From NCBI GenBank assembly GCA_046348855.1, contig JAXMDK010000007.1, forward strand, positions 88,110 through 152,109: DNA of 64,000 nucleotides, read 5' to 3'. Origin of the DNA: TMP-24 sp046348855 (GTDB taxonomy: Bacteria; Pseudomonadota; Alphaproteobacteria; Rhodobacterales; Rhodobacteraceae). The translations under genes were made by a program, and so were the position numbers. Under the pieces are notes generated by a model. The model had not been told where the DNA came from. It worked only from the letters and a program-made list of their open reading frames with translations, and did no database searches. Shown in pieces: positions 15,913-24,449 of this stretch (position 1 is the stretch's first letter; each line of letters opens with the position of its first letter).

Positions 15913-16599
15913 ATGTATCAGGGTAAAGAGACGGCCACCGGGCCGACTTCGGAAATCTGCGAACGGATCTGGCTGTCGATCGCCGAAAAGCGCCTGCGCC
16001 CCGGAACCCGCCTGAAGGAAGAGCAGCTGGCCGAAATCTTCGCGGTCAGCCGGGCGCGCGTCCGGCAGGCCCTGTCGCTTCTGGAAAGCGACGGGCTGGT
16101 GACGATCCTGCCCAATCGCGGGGCCTTCGTATCGGAACCCACGGTCGACGAGGCGCGCGATGTCTTCCATGTGCGCAAGCTGATCGAGGCCCGGGTGATC
16201 GAACGGCTGATCGAGCGGGTCGGCGAAGACGATTTTCCGCGGATCGAGGCGCATCTGGCGGCCGAGCGTGACGCCAATGCGCGGGGCGATACGTCCGCGA
16301 CCATCCGCCTGTCGGGCGGGTTCCATCTGCTGCTGGCCGAACTTTGCGGGTCGGATTTCCTGATTTCGATCCTGCGCGACCTGATTTCGCGGTCGTCGCT
16401 GATTACGGCGATGTATCGGGCCCAGCATGTCCATTACTGCGGGCCGGACGACCACGAGGCGCTGCTGCGCCATATCCGCGCCCGCGACATGGCCAGGGCG
16501 CTGGAGACGATGCGCGAGCATCTGGACCATGCCGAGGCCGAGCTGAACCTGACCGACGAAATCCCCCAGGTGCGCGACCTGCGCCAGGCGCTGGCCTAA
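15913..16599 (+). CDS. GntR family regulator, FCD (FadR) subfamily
   Basis: A 228-residue regulator with an N-terminal winged helix (EEQLAEIFAVSRARVRQAL, about residues 36-54, then LLESDGLVTILPNRGAFV) and a C-terminal all-helical FCD ligand domain (FHVRKLIEARVIERL, FHLLLAELCGSDFL, DDHEALLRHIRARD with the metal-ligand-type Asp/His residues). ATG 15913 follows AGGAGCAG; an upstream TTG extension is not needed. It is the only GntR gene in the window. FCD regulators bind TnGTnnACnA, exactly the motif repeated four times at promoters of the surrounding transport and hydrolase genes, so it is the likely local master regulator, probably released by an organic acid or the substrate. Confidence 0.94.
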   Translation: MYQGKETATGPTSEICERIWLSIAEKRLRPGTRLKEEQLAEIFAVSRARVRQALSLLESDGLVTILPNRGAFVSEPTVDEARDVFHVRKLIEARVIERLIERVGEDDFPRIEAHLAAERDANARGDTSATIRLSGGFHLLLAELCGSDFLISILRDLISRSSLITAMYRAQHVHYCGPDDHEALLRHIRARDMARALETMREHLDHAEAELNLTDEIPQVRDLRQALA

Positions 16600-16601
16600 G
16601 T

Positions 16602-17801
16602 TCAGACCAGCCGTCCGTCGTCGGCGACCAGACGGCCGGCCCGCACCACGCGGCGTTCGCGCGGACGGCGGGCCAGCGCGTCGCCGGGGGTTTCGGCGTC
16701 CACCATCAGGAAATCGGCGCGGTCGCCGACAGCCAGGCCATAGCCGGGAAGACCGATGGCACGGGCGGCATGGTGGGTGGCGCAGGCGAGCGCCAAGGCC
16801 AGTTGCGCCTCGGTCGCCCAGTCGAAGCGGAAGGCGGTCAGGAAGGCGCGTTCCAGCAGATCGCCGTTGCCGAGCGGCGACCAGGCGTCGCGGATGCCGT
16901 CCGACCCGCAGCAGACCACCACGCCCATGTCGGTCAGCGCCGCAACCGGCGGCACCGGCACGTCGGCGGGGGCCGAGGTCATCAGCGAAATGCGCAGGTC
17001 GGCCAGCCGCCGGCCAAGGCGGTTTAGCGCCGCGTCGGAAATCATGCCCAGGCAATAGGCGTGCGAGATCATTGCGCGGCCCTGAAGGCCCGAGGCTTCG
17101 ACGAAGTCGCAGATGCGACCCACCTGCCAGGCGCCGAGTTCGCCCTTGTCGTGCAGGTGGATGTCGATCCCCGCGCCGGTCCGTTCGGCCAGCCCGAAGA
17201 TGGCGCGCAACTGCCCGTCGGGGCCGCCGTCGATGCCGGCGGGGTCGAGGCCGCCCACGCATTCGACGCCCATGCCGACCGCCTCGGCCAGAAGATCGAG
17301 GGTACCGGGGCGGATCAGCAGGCCCTGTTGCGGGAAGGCGACGAATTGCAGGTCGATCCGGTCGGACCAGTCGGTGCGCAGCGCCAGCATCGCGGCGACA
17401 TGCGACAGGCCCATGTCGGGGGCCACGTCGATGTGCGAGCGGATCGCGGTGGTGCCCAGGCATAGCATCCGTTCCAAAAGCCGGCCGGCGCGGACGGAAA
17501 TCGGGGTTTCGCAGGCGCTCAGCACGCTGCGTTCGTTCTGGATGTAGTCCATCAGCCGCGCGGCCGAGAAGCCCGCCCGCCAGGGTTCGCCCCACAGCGT
17601 CTTGTCGAGGTGGACATGGGGTTCGACGAAGGCCGGCATCAGCAGGCGCCCGCCGCCGTCGATCACGTTTTGCACCGGCGCCCCGGCGGCAATGGCGGTG
17701 GCCGGGCCGGGGCCGGTGGCGGCAATCCGGCCGTCGCGGCACAGGACCGATACCGGCGTCTGGTCGGCGGCGCGCAGGTTGGTGAAAAGCGTGTCGGTCA
17801 T
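16602..17801 (-). CDS. Amidohydrolase, cytosine deaminase-like (second paralogue)
   Basis: A 399-residue metal hydrolase. Motifs: PHVHLDK at residues 61-67, IDIHLHDKGELGAW, ISHAYCLG and CCGSDGIRDAWSPLG. These match the enzyme at 8255-9457 block for block, so the two are diverged paralogues in one island. It lies 52 bases after the polyamine-type binding protein on the same strand and ends convergently, two bases from the GntR stop. Expected cytoplasmic deaminase or amide hydrolase on an N-heterocycle or cyclic amide; the exact reaction is unknown. Confidence 0.88.
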   Translation of the reverse strand: MTDTLFTNLRAADQTPVSVLCRDGRIAATGPGPATAIAAGAPVQNVIDGGGRLLMPAFVEPHVHLDKTLWGEPWRAGFSAARLMDYIQNERSVLSACETPISVRAGRLLERMLCLGTTAIRSHIDVAPDMGLSHVAAMLALRTDWSDRIDLQFVAFPQQGLLIRPGTLDLLAEAVGMGVECVGGLDPAGIDGGPDGQLRAIFGLAERTGAGIDIHLHDKGELGAWQVGRICDFVEASGLQGRAMISHAYCLGMISDAALNRLGRRLADLRISLMTSAPADVPVPPVAALTDMGVVVCCGSDGIRDAWSPLGNGDLLERAFLTAFRFDWATEAQLALALACATHHAARAIGLPGYGLAVGDRADFLMVDAETPGDALARRPRERRVVRAGRLVADDGRLV

Positions 17802-17853
17802 CGGTCTTTCCGGGGTTGGGCGCGCGCCCGGGAGCGGGGCGCGCGCGGCAGGG

Positions 17854-18900
17854 TCAGCCTTTCAGGCGGGTCCAGATCTTGTCCTGCAGTTCGCGGGCCT
17901 TGGGGCCGCAATCCTTGGTCGGCACCAGCCGCGAGGCATATTCCTCGGGCATGTTGATCGCCTCGGTCGACATCCATTTCTTGTCCATGAACTCGTCGCT
18001 CTTCATCGAGTTGGCATAGGCGATGGCGTTCGACACGGCGGCGGCATTTTCGGGCGCCATCATCCAGTTGATGAAGATCTTGGCGTTTTCCGGGTGCGGG
18101 GCGTTGGTCGGAACCGCGAAATTGTCGCGGAACATCGGGATGCCTTCCTTGGGGTAGATGAAGCGGATCGTGTCGCGCTGCGCGTGGGCACGGGCGGTGG
18201 CGCCGTTCCACAGATGATGCATCGCCACCTCGCCGCCGGCCATGCGGTCGACGGTCGTGTCCGAGGAATAGAGCTTCAGCTTTGGTTTCTGTGCTTCCAG
18301 AAGGTCAAGAATTTTCTTGGCGTCATCGTTGCTTTCGGTGCATTGCGGGATGCCGAGGTAGAGAGAGGCGGCGAGGATTTCGTCGCTGGCGGTGTCGAGC
18401 GCCGCGATCTTGCCTTCCAGTTCCTTGGGCGGGTCGAAGTAGACCTTCCACGAATCCTCGAGCTTGCCGCCCGGCACCTGGGCGCTGTCATAGGCGATGC
18501 CGGTGGTGCCCCAGAGATAGGGGGCGGTGTATTCGCGGTTCGGGTCGAAGTCGGGGTTCTTGAAGTTGTCCTTCATGAACTGGAAGTTCGACATCTGCGA
18601 CACGTCGATCTTCTGGATCAGCCCGTCCTTGACCAAACCGGGCACGATATAGTCCGACGGCACGATCACGTCATAGTTCGCGCCGCCCGACTGGAGCTTG
18701 GAGATCAGCGTTTCGTTGCTGTCATAGCCGTCGAGCGTGACCTTGATGCCGGTCTCCTTCTCGAACTTCGCCAGAAGCTCGACCGGATAGTAGTCGGTCC
18801 AGTTGTAGAAATAGAGAACCTTTTCCTCTTCGGCCTGCGCGCCGGTGGCGAGTGCCAGCGCCAGGATCGGCGCGGCAAGGCGGGTGGTCCAGGACATCAT
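17854..18900 (-). CDS. ABC transporter substrate-binding protein, PotD/PotF type
   Basis: A 348-residue periplasmic protein with a signal peptide (cleavage after ATGAQA) and the PotD/PotF opening YFYNWTDYYP, then FEKETGIKVTLDGYDSNE and YDVIVPSDYIV. Family members bind putrescine, spermidine or related cationic amines. It follows two permeases and an ATPase, completing a second transporter in the island, and precedes an amidohydrolase. Linkage to deaminase-like hydrolases makes a non-polyamine amine or amidine ligand plausible. GGGAG precedes the ATG-ATG start; either methionine could be used. Confidence 0.93.
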   Translation of the reverse strand: MMSWTTRLAAPILALALATGAQAEEEKVLYFYNWTDYYPVELLAKFEKETGIKVTLDGYDSNETLISKLQSGGANYDVIVPSDYIVPGLVKDGLIQKIDVSQMSNFQFMKDNFKNPDFDPNREYTAPYLWGTTGIAYDSAQVPGGKLEDSWKVYFDPPKELEGKIAALDTASDEILAASLYLGIPQCTESNDDAKKILDLLEAQKPKLKLYSSDTTVDRMAGGEVAMHHLWNGATARAHAQRDTIRFIYPKEGIPMFRDNFAVPTNAPHPENAKIFINWMMAPENAAAVSNAIAYANSMKSDEFMDKKWMSTEAINMPEEYASRLVPTKDCGPKARELQDKIWTRLKG

Positions 18901-18919
18901 ATTCTCCCTTGGTTGTGGC

Positions 18920-19693
18920 TCAGCGGCGGATGCGGCCGAGGATGAAGGACAGAACGACCAGCGCCACGGAAATGACCAGCATGACCGTCGAGATCGCGTT
19001 GATTTCCGGCGAGATGCCGGAGCGGATGGCCGAGAAGATATAGACCGGCAGGGTGGTCGAGCCCGGCCCCGACAGGAAGAACGAGGTGAGGAAGTCGTCG
19101 AGGCTGGTGACGAAGGCGAGCGTGAAGCCGGCGAGGATGCCCGGCCACAGAAGCGGCAGCGTCACCCGGCGGAAGGTGGCGAAGCGGTTGGCATAGAGAT
19201 CCTGTGCGGCTTCCTCGTAGCTTTTGTTCATGCCTTCCAGCCGGGCGCGGATCGGCAGGTAGGCGAAGGGCGTGCAGAAGGCGATGTGGGCGGGGATCAT
19301 CGCCGCCAGCCCGAGTGTGACCCCGACGGTGACGAACAGGATCAGCGTCGCCACCGCCACCACCACCTCGGGCAGGATCAGCGGCGCGTTGATCGCCGCC
19401 TCGGTCGGGCCCAGACCGCGGAACGGCGATTTGGTGGCCAGCGCCGCCAGAAGCGCGATCAGCGTCGCGCCGATGCCGGCGGCAAAGGCCAGCACCAGCG
19501 AATTCCAGGTTGCCGCCTGGATCGAGGGATTGACGAGGATGCGGCCATACCAGTGCAGCGACGCCTCGGTCCAGATGGTCGCGGTGCGGTTGCCGTTGAA
19601 GCTGTAGACGATGAGGACCAGCACCGGCAGGTAGAGGTAGAACAGCACCCCCATGCTGATTTCGCGGGTGGCGGGGAAGCGGCGAAGGTTCAT
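18920..19693 (-). CDS. ABC transporter permease, PotC type
   Basis: A 257-residue inner-membrane protein with about six helices and the EAA loop EEAAQDLYANRFATFRRVTL near residues 165-184. Segments LPVLVLIVYSFN and SLDDFLTSFFLSGPGSTTLP are typical of PotC. Its start overlaps the end of the PotB-type gene by four bases (ATGA). Second channel subunit of the polyamine-type transporter. Confidence 0.95.
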   Translation of the reverse strand: MNLRRFPATREISMGVLFYLYLPVLVLIVYSFNGNRTATIWTEASLHWYGRILVNPSIQAATWNSLVLAFAAGIGATLIALLAALATKSPFRGLGPTEAAINAPLILPEVVVAVATLILFVTVGVTLGLAAMIPAHIAFCTPFAYLPIRARLEGMNKSYEEAAQDLYANRFATFRRVTLPLLWPGILAGFTLAFVTSLDDFLTSFFLSGPGSTTLPVYIFSAIRSGISPEINAISTVMLVISVALVVLSFILGRIRR

Positions 19694-20568
19694 GCGCGCC
19701 TCCTGCTGCGCCAGAGAGCAGAGGCCATCAGCGCGACCAGCATCGCCGCCAGCAGGACGACCGACAGGGCCGCGCCGAAGGGCCAGTTGCGGGCGGCGCC
19801 GAACTGCATCTGGATGACGTTGCCCATCATCAGGGTCTTGCCGCCGCCAAGCAGTGCAGGCGTGACGAAGGCGCCGAGGCAGGGGATGAAGACCAGCATC
19901 GAGCCGGCGACGATGCCGGGCCGGGCGAAGGGCAGGATCACCCGCAGGAAGGCGCGCTTGCGGTCGGCCCCCAGGTCATAGGCGGCTTCCAGCAGGCGCC
20001 AGTCGAATTTCTCGAACACCGCATAAAGCGGCAGGATCATGAAGGGCAGGAAGGAATAGGCCAAGCCGATCGCCACCGCCGCGTCGTTGTAGAGCAGTTC
20101 GACATTCGGGCCGAAGATGCGGCGGGCGATCTGGGTGACCCAGCCGTCCTCGCGCAGGATGATGAGCCAGGCGTAGTTCCTGACCAGAAGGTTCGTCCAG
20201 AAGGGGATGGTGATGAGCAGCACCATCAGGTCGCGGCCAAAGCGCGACAGGCCCGCCATCCACAGGGCGACCGGCAGGCCGAGAAGGATGCAGATCAGCG
20301 TCGTCACCCCGGCCTGCGCGACCGAGCGCAGGAAGATCAGCGCATAGCCGGGATTGAGGATCAGGCTGCCGTCGAAATCCTCCTCCATGAACAGCTTGAG
20401 GTAGTTGGCGCCGGTGGGCGGGGCATGCCAGTCCACCCCGGCGCTGTCGCCGCGGCCAAGGAAGGATACATAGGTGACGATTGCCAGCGGAATGCCGATC
20501 AACAAAAGGATCGTCACCAGCGCCGGGGCGAGCAATGCGGCGCGGCGCAGGGCGGGGCTGCCGGTCAT
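19690..20568 (-). CDS. ABC transporter permease, PotB type
   Basis: A 292-residue permease with an N-terminal hydrophobic helix (ALLAPALVTILLLIGIPLAI), the periplasmic loop and the EAA motif LLEAAYDLGADRKRAFLRV. Starts with an ATGA overlap on the ATPase stop, so ATPase, two permeases and binding protein are read as one operon. Intact and of normal length. Confidence 0.95.
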   Translation of the reverse strand: MTGSPALRRAALLAPALVTILLLIGIPLAIVTYVSFLGRGDSAGVDWHAPPTGANYLKLFMEEDFDGSLILNPGYALIFLRSVAQAGVTTLICILLGLPVALWMAGLSRFGRDLMVLLITIPFWTNLLVRNYAWLIILREDGWVTQIARRIFGPNVELLYNDAAVAIGLAYSFLPFMILPLYAVFEKFDWRLLEAAYDLGADRKRAFLRVILPFARPGIVAGSMLVFIPCLGAFVTPALLGGGKTLMMGNVIQMQFGAARNWPFGAALSVVLLAAMLVALMASALWRSRRRA

Positions 20569-21635
20569 GCCGCGAAGACCTGGAGCGCCTGGGCGGGCAG
20601 GTGGATGCCGACGCGGGTGCCGGGGTTGGGCGGGGCTTCGGTCGAGCGGCTGTCGCGCATCAGGAAATGGCTGCCGTCGGCCAGCCGCAACTGGTGCAGG
20701 ATCGCGGTGCCGAGATAGGCGGAATGCACCACTTCGGCATCCAGCGCGCCGGTGCCCGGCGCGGCCAACGTCGCATGTTCGGGGCGAATCGCCACGGTGA
20801 CGGCGGTGCCGCTGGCGTGGCTGGCGCCGCAGGACAGGACCGCCCCGCAGCCCAGCCGGACCGTGCCCGAGGCTTCCGCGCGCCCGTCCATCAGGTTGAT
20901 GTCGCCGATGAAGTCGGCGACGAATCGGTGGGCGGGGCGTTCGTAGATGTCGCGCGGGCTGCCGAGTTGCAGGATGCGTCCGCCCTGCATGACCGCGACC
21001 CGGTCCGACAGGGTCAGCGCCTCATCCTGGTCGTGGGTGACGAAGATGAAGGTGATCCCCGCCTCGTGCTGCAATTGCTTCAGTTCGATCTGCATTTCCT
21101 TGCGGAGCTTCAGGTCGAGCGCCGACAAGGGTTCGTCGAGCAGAAGGACCCGCGGTCGGGGCGCAAGGGCGCGGGCCAGGGCGACGCGCTGCTGCTGGCC
21201 GCCCGACAGTTCGGCCGGCCGGCGCCGCGCATATTGGCCCATGCGCACCATCTCCAGCACCTCGCCGGTGCGGCGGTCGGTTTCGGCGCGGGGCAGGCCC
21301 TGCATTTCCAAGGCGAAGGCGACGTTCTGGGCGACGGTCAGGTGCGGGAACAGCGCATAGTTCTGAAAGACGGTGTTGACCGGCCGGCGGAAGGGCGGCA
21401 GGTCGTTGACCCGCTGGTCGTCGATGAGGATTTCGCCGTCGACGATCTCCTCGAACCCGGCGATCAGCCGCAGAAGCGTGGTCTTGCCGCAGCCGGACGG
21501 GCCGAGGAGTGTAAAGAACTCACGCTGGCCGATTTCGGCGGAAACCCCGTCAAGCACGCGCACGGCGCTGGCGCCCCGGCCGAAGGACTTGGAAACCTGC
21601 CGGATGGATACGGCACTGGATGTCTGGTCGGCCAC
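20565..21635 (-). CDS. ABC transporter ATP-binding protein, PotA type
   Basis: A 356-residue ATPase with Walker A GPSGCGKTT, signature LSGGQQQR, Walker B VLLLDEPLSALD and switch FVTHDQDEAL. A C-terminal TOBE-type domain (VAIRPEHATL) follows. First gene of the five-gene unit potA-potB-potC-potD-amidohydrolase. The operator ATTGTCTACAAT lies 58 bases upstream of its start. Confidence 0.95.
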   Translation of the reverse strand: MADQTSSAVSIRQVSKSFGRGASAVRVLDGVSAEIGQREFFTLLGPSGCGKTTLLRLIAGFEEIVDGEILIDDQRVNDLPPFRRPVNTVFQNYALFPHLTVAQNVAFALEMQGLPRAETDRRTGEVLEMVRMGQYARRRPAELSGGQQQRVALARALAPRPRVLLLDEPLSALDLKLRKEMQIELKQLQHEAGITFIFVTHDQDEALTLSDRVAVMQGGRILQLGSPRDIYERPAHRFVADFIGDINLMDGRAEASGTVRLGCGAVLSCGASHASGTAVTVAIRPEHATLAAPGTGALDAEVVHSAYLGTAILHQLRLADGSHFLMRDSRSTEAPPNPGTRVGIHLPAQALQVFAA

Positions 21636-21692
21636 AGCTCATTCCCCCCAATGAACAGGGCCAAGTCTGACACGGGAAAAATTGCTGTCAAG

Positions 21693-21704
21693 ATTGTCTA
21701 CAAT
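21693..21704 (-). promoter_or_regulatory. GntR/FCD operator upstream of polyamine-type transporter operon
   Basis: ATTGTCTACAAT, the same 12-mer as at 15819. It lies in the 139-base gap between the GlcG-like gene and potA-type ATPase. An additional GTCAAG at 21687-21692 might be part of an extended site. Gives this operon its own control point separate from the upstream glcG-like gene. Confidence 0.75.
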
Positions 21705-21774
21705 ATTTTGAGCAAATTTCTGCAGGACGCATCGGCGGCGGTTTCCGGCCCGCGCGAAGCGGGCCGGTGGGGCA

Positions 21775-22263
21775 TCATTCGGCGCCGATCGCGTCCAGTC
21801 CCTTGCGGGCGCAGGCCTGATCGAGATCGCCCGACGGCGCGCCGCCGACGCCGATTCCGCCGACCAGCGCCTTGCCGAACTTGATCGGCAGGCCACCCGC
21901 CTGGATGACCAGCCGCGGGTCCATGTCGCGCAGGCCTTCGTTCTGGGGGTTCTTGGCGATGAAATCGGCAAGGCCGGCGGTGTCGCGGCCAAGCGCGGCC
22001 GAGGCGAAGGCCTTGCCCGTTGCGCTGCTGCCGGTATGGGGGCCGGAATTGTCGGCCTTGAGCAGCACCTTGGTGTTGCCGCCCCGGTCGACGATGGCGA
22101 CCGAGACGTTGTTGCCTTCGGCGACGCAGGCCGCAATCGCGGCGCTCGCGGCCTTTTCCGCCAGATCGAGCGGCAGGTAGGGCGCGGTCGGCAAGGTGGT
22201 TTCGGCGATGGCGGCGGCCGGGGCGAACAGCGCGGCGCACAGGATCATCAAGGCAGGTTTCAT
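21775..22263 (-). CDS. Secreted GlcG/HbpS-like protein
   Basis: A 162-residue protein with a signal peptide (cleavage after APAAAIA), then the GlcG/HbpS fold (Haem_degrading, PF03928): LAEKAASAAIAACVAEG, VSVAIVDRGGNTKVLLKAD, GKAFASAALGRDT and GGIGVGGAPSGDLDQACARKGLDAI. Secreted members bind haem or small corrinoid-like ligands, and cytoplasmic relatives accompany many catabolic operons with unknown roles. AAGGAAA precedes the ATG at 22263. It has its own promoter region with a GntR-type operator and belongs to the same inferred regulon as the transporters. Exact function unknown. Confidence 0.87.
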   Translation of the reverse strand: MKPALMILCAALFAPAAAIAETTLPTAPYLPLDLAEKAASAAIAACVAEGNNVSVAIVDRGGNTKVLLKADNSGPHTGSSATGKAFASAALGRDTAGLADFIAKNPQNEGLRDMDPRLVIQAGGLPIKFGKALVGGIGVGGAPSGDLDQACARKGLDAIGAE

Positions 22264-22362
22264 GGCGGTTTCCTTTGCTTCGGGTGGCCCGCAGGGGGCG
22301 ATGGATCGGGACAGGCCGGAGGCGGCCTGATGGCATCGGCCTATTCGCTGTAGGGCGCCATT

Positions 22363-22385
22363 ATTGTCAACAATTATGTCAACAG
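22363..22385 (-). promoter_or_regulatory. Tandem GntR/FCD operator upstream of glcG-like gene
   Basis: ATTGTCAACAAT (22363-22374) matches the palindromic consensus, and a second core GTCAAC (22378-22383) is centred 12 bases away. It is the fourth occurrence of this operator in the island and sits about 100 bases before the glcG-like start, in the gap after pbpC. Confidence 0.75.
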
Positions 22386-22408
22386 TGTCACGGCCTTGTG
22401 AGCGGCGC

Positions 22409-24448
22409 TCAGCGCAGGCTGATGCTGACGGCGGCGCTGCGCCCCCGGGCGTCGATCACCGACAGGCGGAAGAAGCCTGGCCCCGGCAACGGCAAGACGC
22501 TTTGCCGGTCCTGCGCATCGGTGGCCATCGGCTGGCCGTTGGCCATCCAGACAAAGGGCGCCACCCCGTCGCGGACTTTGACGACCAGCGGCGCGCCGCC
22601 GGTGTCGACCTCGGCCCCGTCGGGGGGAAAGGCGACCTTGGGCGCGTCGTCGGCCTGCACGGTCAGCGCGTCGGCGCGTGAACGGAAGTGCTGCAAGGGG
22701 GGCGGCAACCGCCCGGTGGGCAGGATCAGCGTGGCGGGCGGCGGGGCGGGAAGCGGGTCGAAAGCGGGCTTCAGCCGGCCAAAGGCCTCGAACAGGACCG
22801 GCGCGGCCAGTTCGCCGCCGAAGGCACCGGGAACCGGCGAGCCATCGGCGCGGCCGATCCACACCCCGGCGACATGGCCGCCGTCGAAGCCCACCGCCAG
22901 CGCGTCGCGGTGGCCGTAGCTGGTGCCGGTCTTGTAGGCCAGCCGCCCCGGCGCGGCGCCGGGCGGCGGCGGCAGGCCGGCAAGGATGTCGGTCACCTGC
23001 CAGGCGGCCTCTGGCGACAGGATGCGGCCGGGCAGGGGCTGGGCCTCGTCGGGCAGGACCGACAGGCGGACCGGCGCGCCCAGCCGGGCCAGCGCGGCAT
23101 AGGCCTGCACCAGATCGCGCAGGCTGATCCCCAGCCCGCCCAGCGCCACCGCCAGGCCGGGCTGGCCGCCGGGCACCACCGGCCGCGCGCCGGCGCGGTT
23201 CAGCGCGGTCAGCAGCTTGGCCGGGCCAAGCGCGTCGGTCAGGCTGACCGCCGGGATGTTCAGCGACTGCTGAAGGGCGGCGCGCAGCGTCAGGGTCCCC
23301 CGGAAGGTGCGGTCGAAGTTCTGCGGGACGTAAGAACCGAAGGCGGTGAGCCGGTCGTCGATCAGGGTTTCGGGATTGGCCAGGCCCTGGTCGAAGGCCA
23401 GGCCGTAGACGAAGGGTTTCAGCGTCGATCCGGGCGAGCGCAGCGCGGCGGTCATGTCGATGAAGCCGGTGCGGCGGTCGTCGGCCCAGTCGGCGGCACC
23501 GACCGAGGCGACGATCCGCCCGGTGCGATGGTCGGCGACAAGGATGGCGACCGACAGTTTGTCGCCGGCGCGGTTGGCGGCGTCGGCGGCCAGACGTTCC
23601 AGCGCCGCCTGGATGCCGGCGTCGAGGGTGGTGCGGATCGGGCTGGCGGCGGGGTCGGCGCGGTGCAGGGTTTCGGCGACCAGTGCGGCAAGCTGCGGGA
23701 AATCGCGGCGGCGGTCGGGTACCGGCTCGGTTTCCGCGGCCGCCAGTTTTTCACCGGTCAGAAGCCCCCCGGCGGCGGCGCGTGCCAGGACCCGGCTGCG
23801 GGCGTCATAGGCCGCGTCGCGGAGGCGGTCGGGGCGACGGGTTTCCGGCGATTGCGGCAGGGCGACCAGCAGCGCGGCCTCGGCGGCGGTCAGGTGGCGA
23901 GGCTCCTTGCCGAACCAGGTCAGCGCTGCGGCGCGCACGCCTTCGACATTGCCGCCATAGGGGGCGAGGCGCAGGTAGAGGCCGAGGATCTGATCCTTGC
24001 TCAGCCGCCGCTCCAGCGCCAGCGCCAGCCGGATCTGGCGCAGCTTTCCGGTCCAGCGGCCGGTGCCGCTGTCTTCGAGCAGGCGGGCGACCTGCATGGT
24101 CAGGGTCGAGCCGCCCGAGACGACATGACCATGCCACAGCGCCTGCGCCGCGGCCCGGGCCAGCGCCAGGGGATCGACGCCGCCATGCCGGTAAAAGCGC
24201 CGGTCCTCGTAGGACAGGAGCATCGCGGTGAACAGCGGGTCGACCGGGCCGGGGTCCAGCCGCCAGCGACCGTCGGCGACGGTGAAGGCCCGCAAGAGCA
24301 CGCCGTTGCGGTCCAGCACCTCGGCCGAGGTCGCGACGGCCAGCGGCGGCAGGTCGGTGCGGGCGATCCAGCCGTCGAACAGGTCGCGCGTGAGGGCCGC
24401 CCCGAACAGGGCGGCGGCCAGAAGGAAGCCCAGGCGATGGGCGCGCAT
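22409..24448 (-). CDS. pbpC: Penicillin-binding protein 1C
   Basis: A 679-residue bifunctional peptidoglycan synthase: N-terminal membrane anchor (residues 8-20), glycosyltransferase domain with the catalytic Glu in YEDRRFYRHGGVD and GGSTLTMQVARLL, transpeptidase with SxxK in SPGSTLKPF, SLN in QQSLNIP and KTGT in AYKTGTSYG. A C-terminal BiPBP_C domain follows from about residue 590. The start lies one base after the stop of the alpha-2-macroglobulin gene, so the two form an operon, as in Escherichia coli yfhM-pbpC. The pair is thought to act together in cell-envelope defence and repair. Confidence 0.97.
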   Translation of the reverse strand: MRAHRLGFLLAAALFGAALTRDLFDGWIARTDLPPLAVATSAEVLDRNGVLLRAFTVADGRWRLDPGPVDPLFTAMLLSYEDRRFYRHGGVDPLALARAAAQALWHGHVVSGGSTLTMQVARLLEDSGTGRWTGKLRQIRLALALERRLSKDQILGLYLRLAPYGGNVEGVRAAALTWFGKEPRHLTAAEAALLVALPQSPETRRPDRLRDAAYDARSRVLARAAAGGLLTGEKLAAAETEPVPDRRRDFPQLAALVAETLHRADPAASPIRTTLDAGIQAALERLAADAANRAGDKLSVAILVADHRTGRIVASVGAADWADDRRTGFIDMTAALRSPGSTLKPFVYGLAFDQGLANPETLIDDRLTAFGSYVPQNFDRTFRGTLTLRAALQQSLNIPAVSLTDALGPAKLLTALNRAGARPVVPGGQPGLAVALGGLGISLRDLVQAYAALARLGAPVRLSVLPDEAQPLPGRILSPEAAWQVTDILAGLPPPPGAAPGRLAYKTGTSYGHRDALAVGFDGGHVAGVWIGRADGSPVPGAFGGELAAPVLFEAFGRLKPAFDPLPAPPPATLILPTGRLPPPLQHFRSRADALTVQADDAPKVAFPPDGAEVDTGGAPLVVKVRDGVAPFVWMANGQPMATDAQDRQSVLPLPGPGFFRLSVIDARGRSAAVSISLR

Positions 24449-24449
24449 C

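Noticed and set aside
17854..21635. Naming the transporter as a true putrescine/spermidine system (potABCD)
   Set aside because: Fold-level similarity is clear, but linkage to an amidohydrolase and the GntR operator makes the ligand uncertain, so no gene symbols were assigned.
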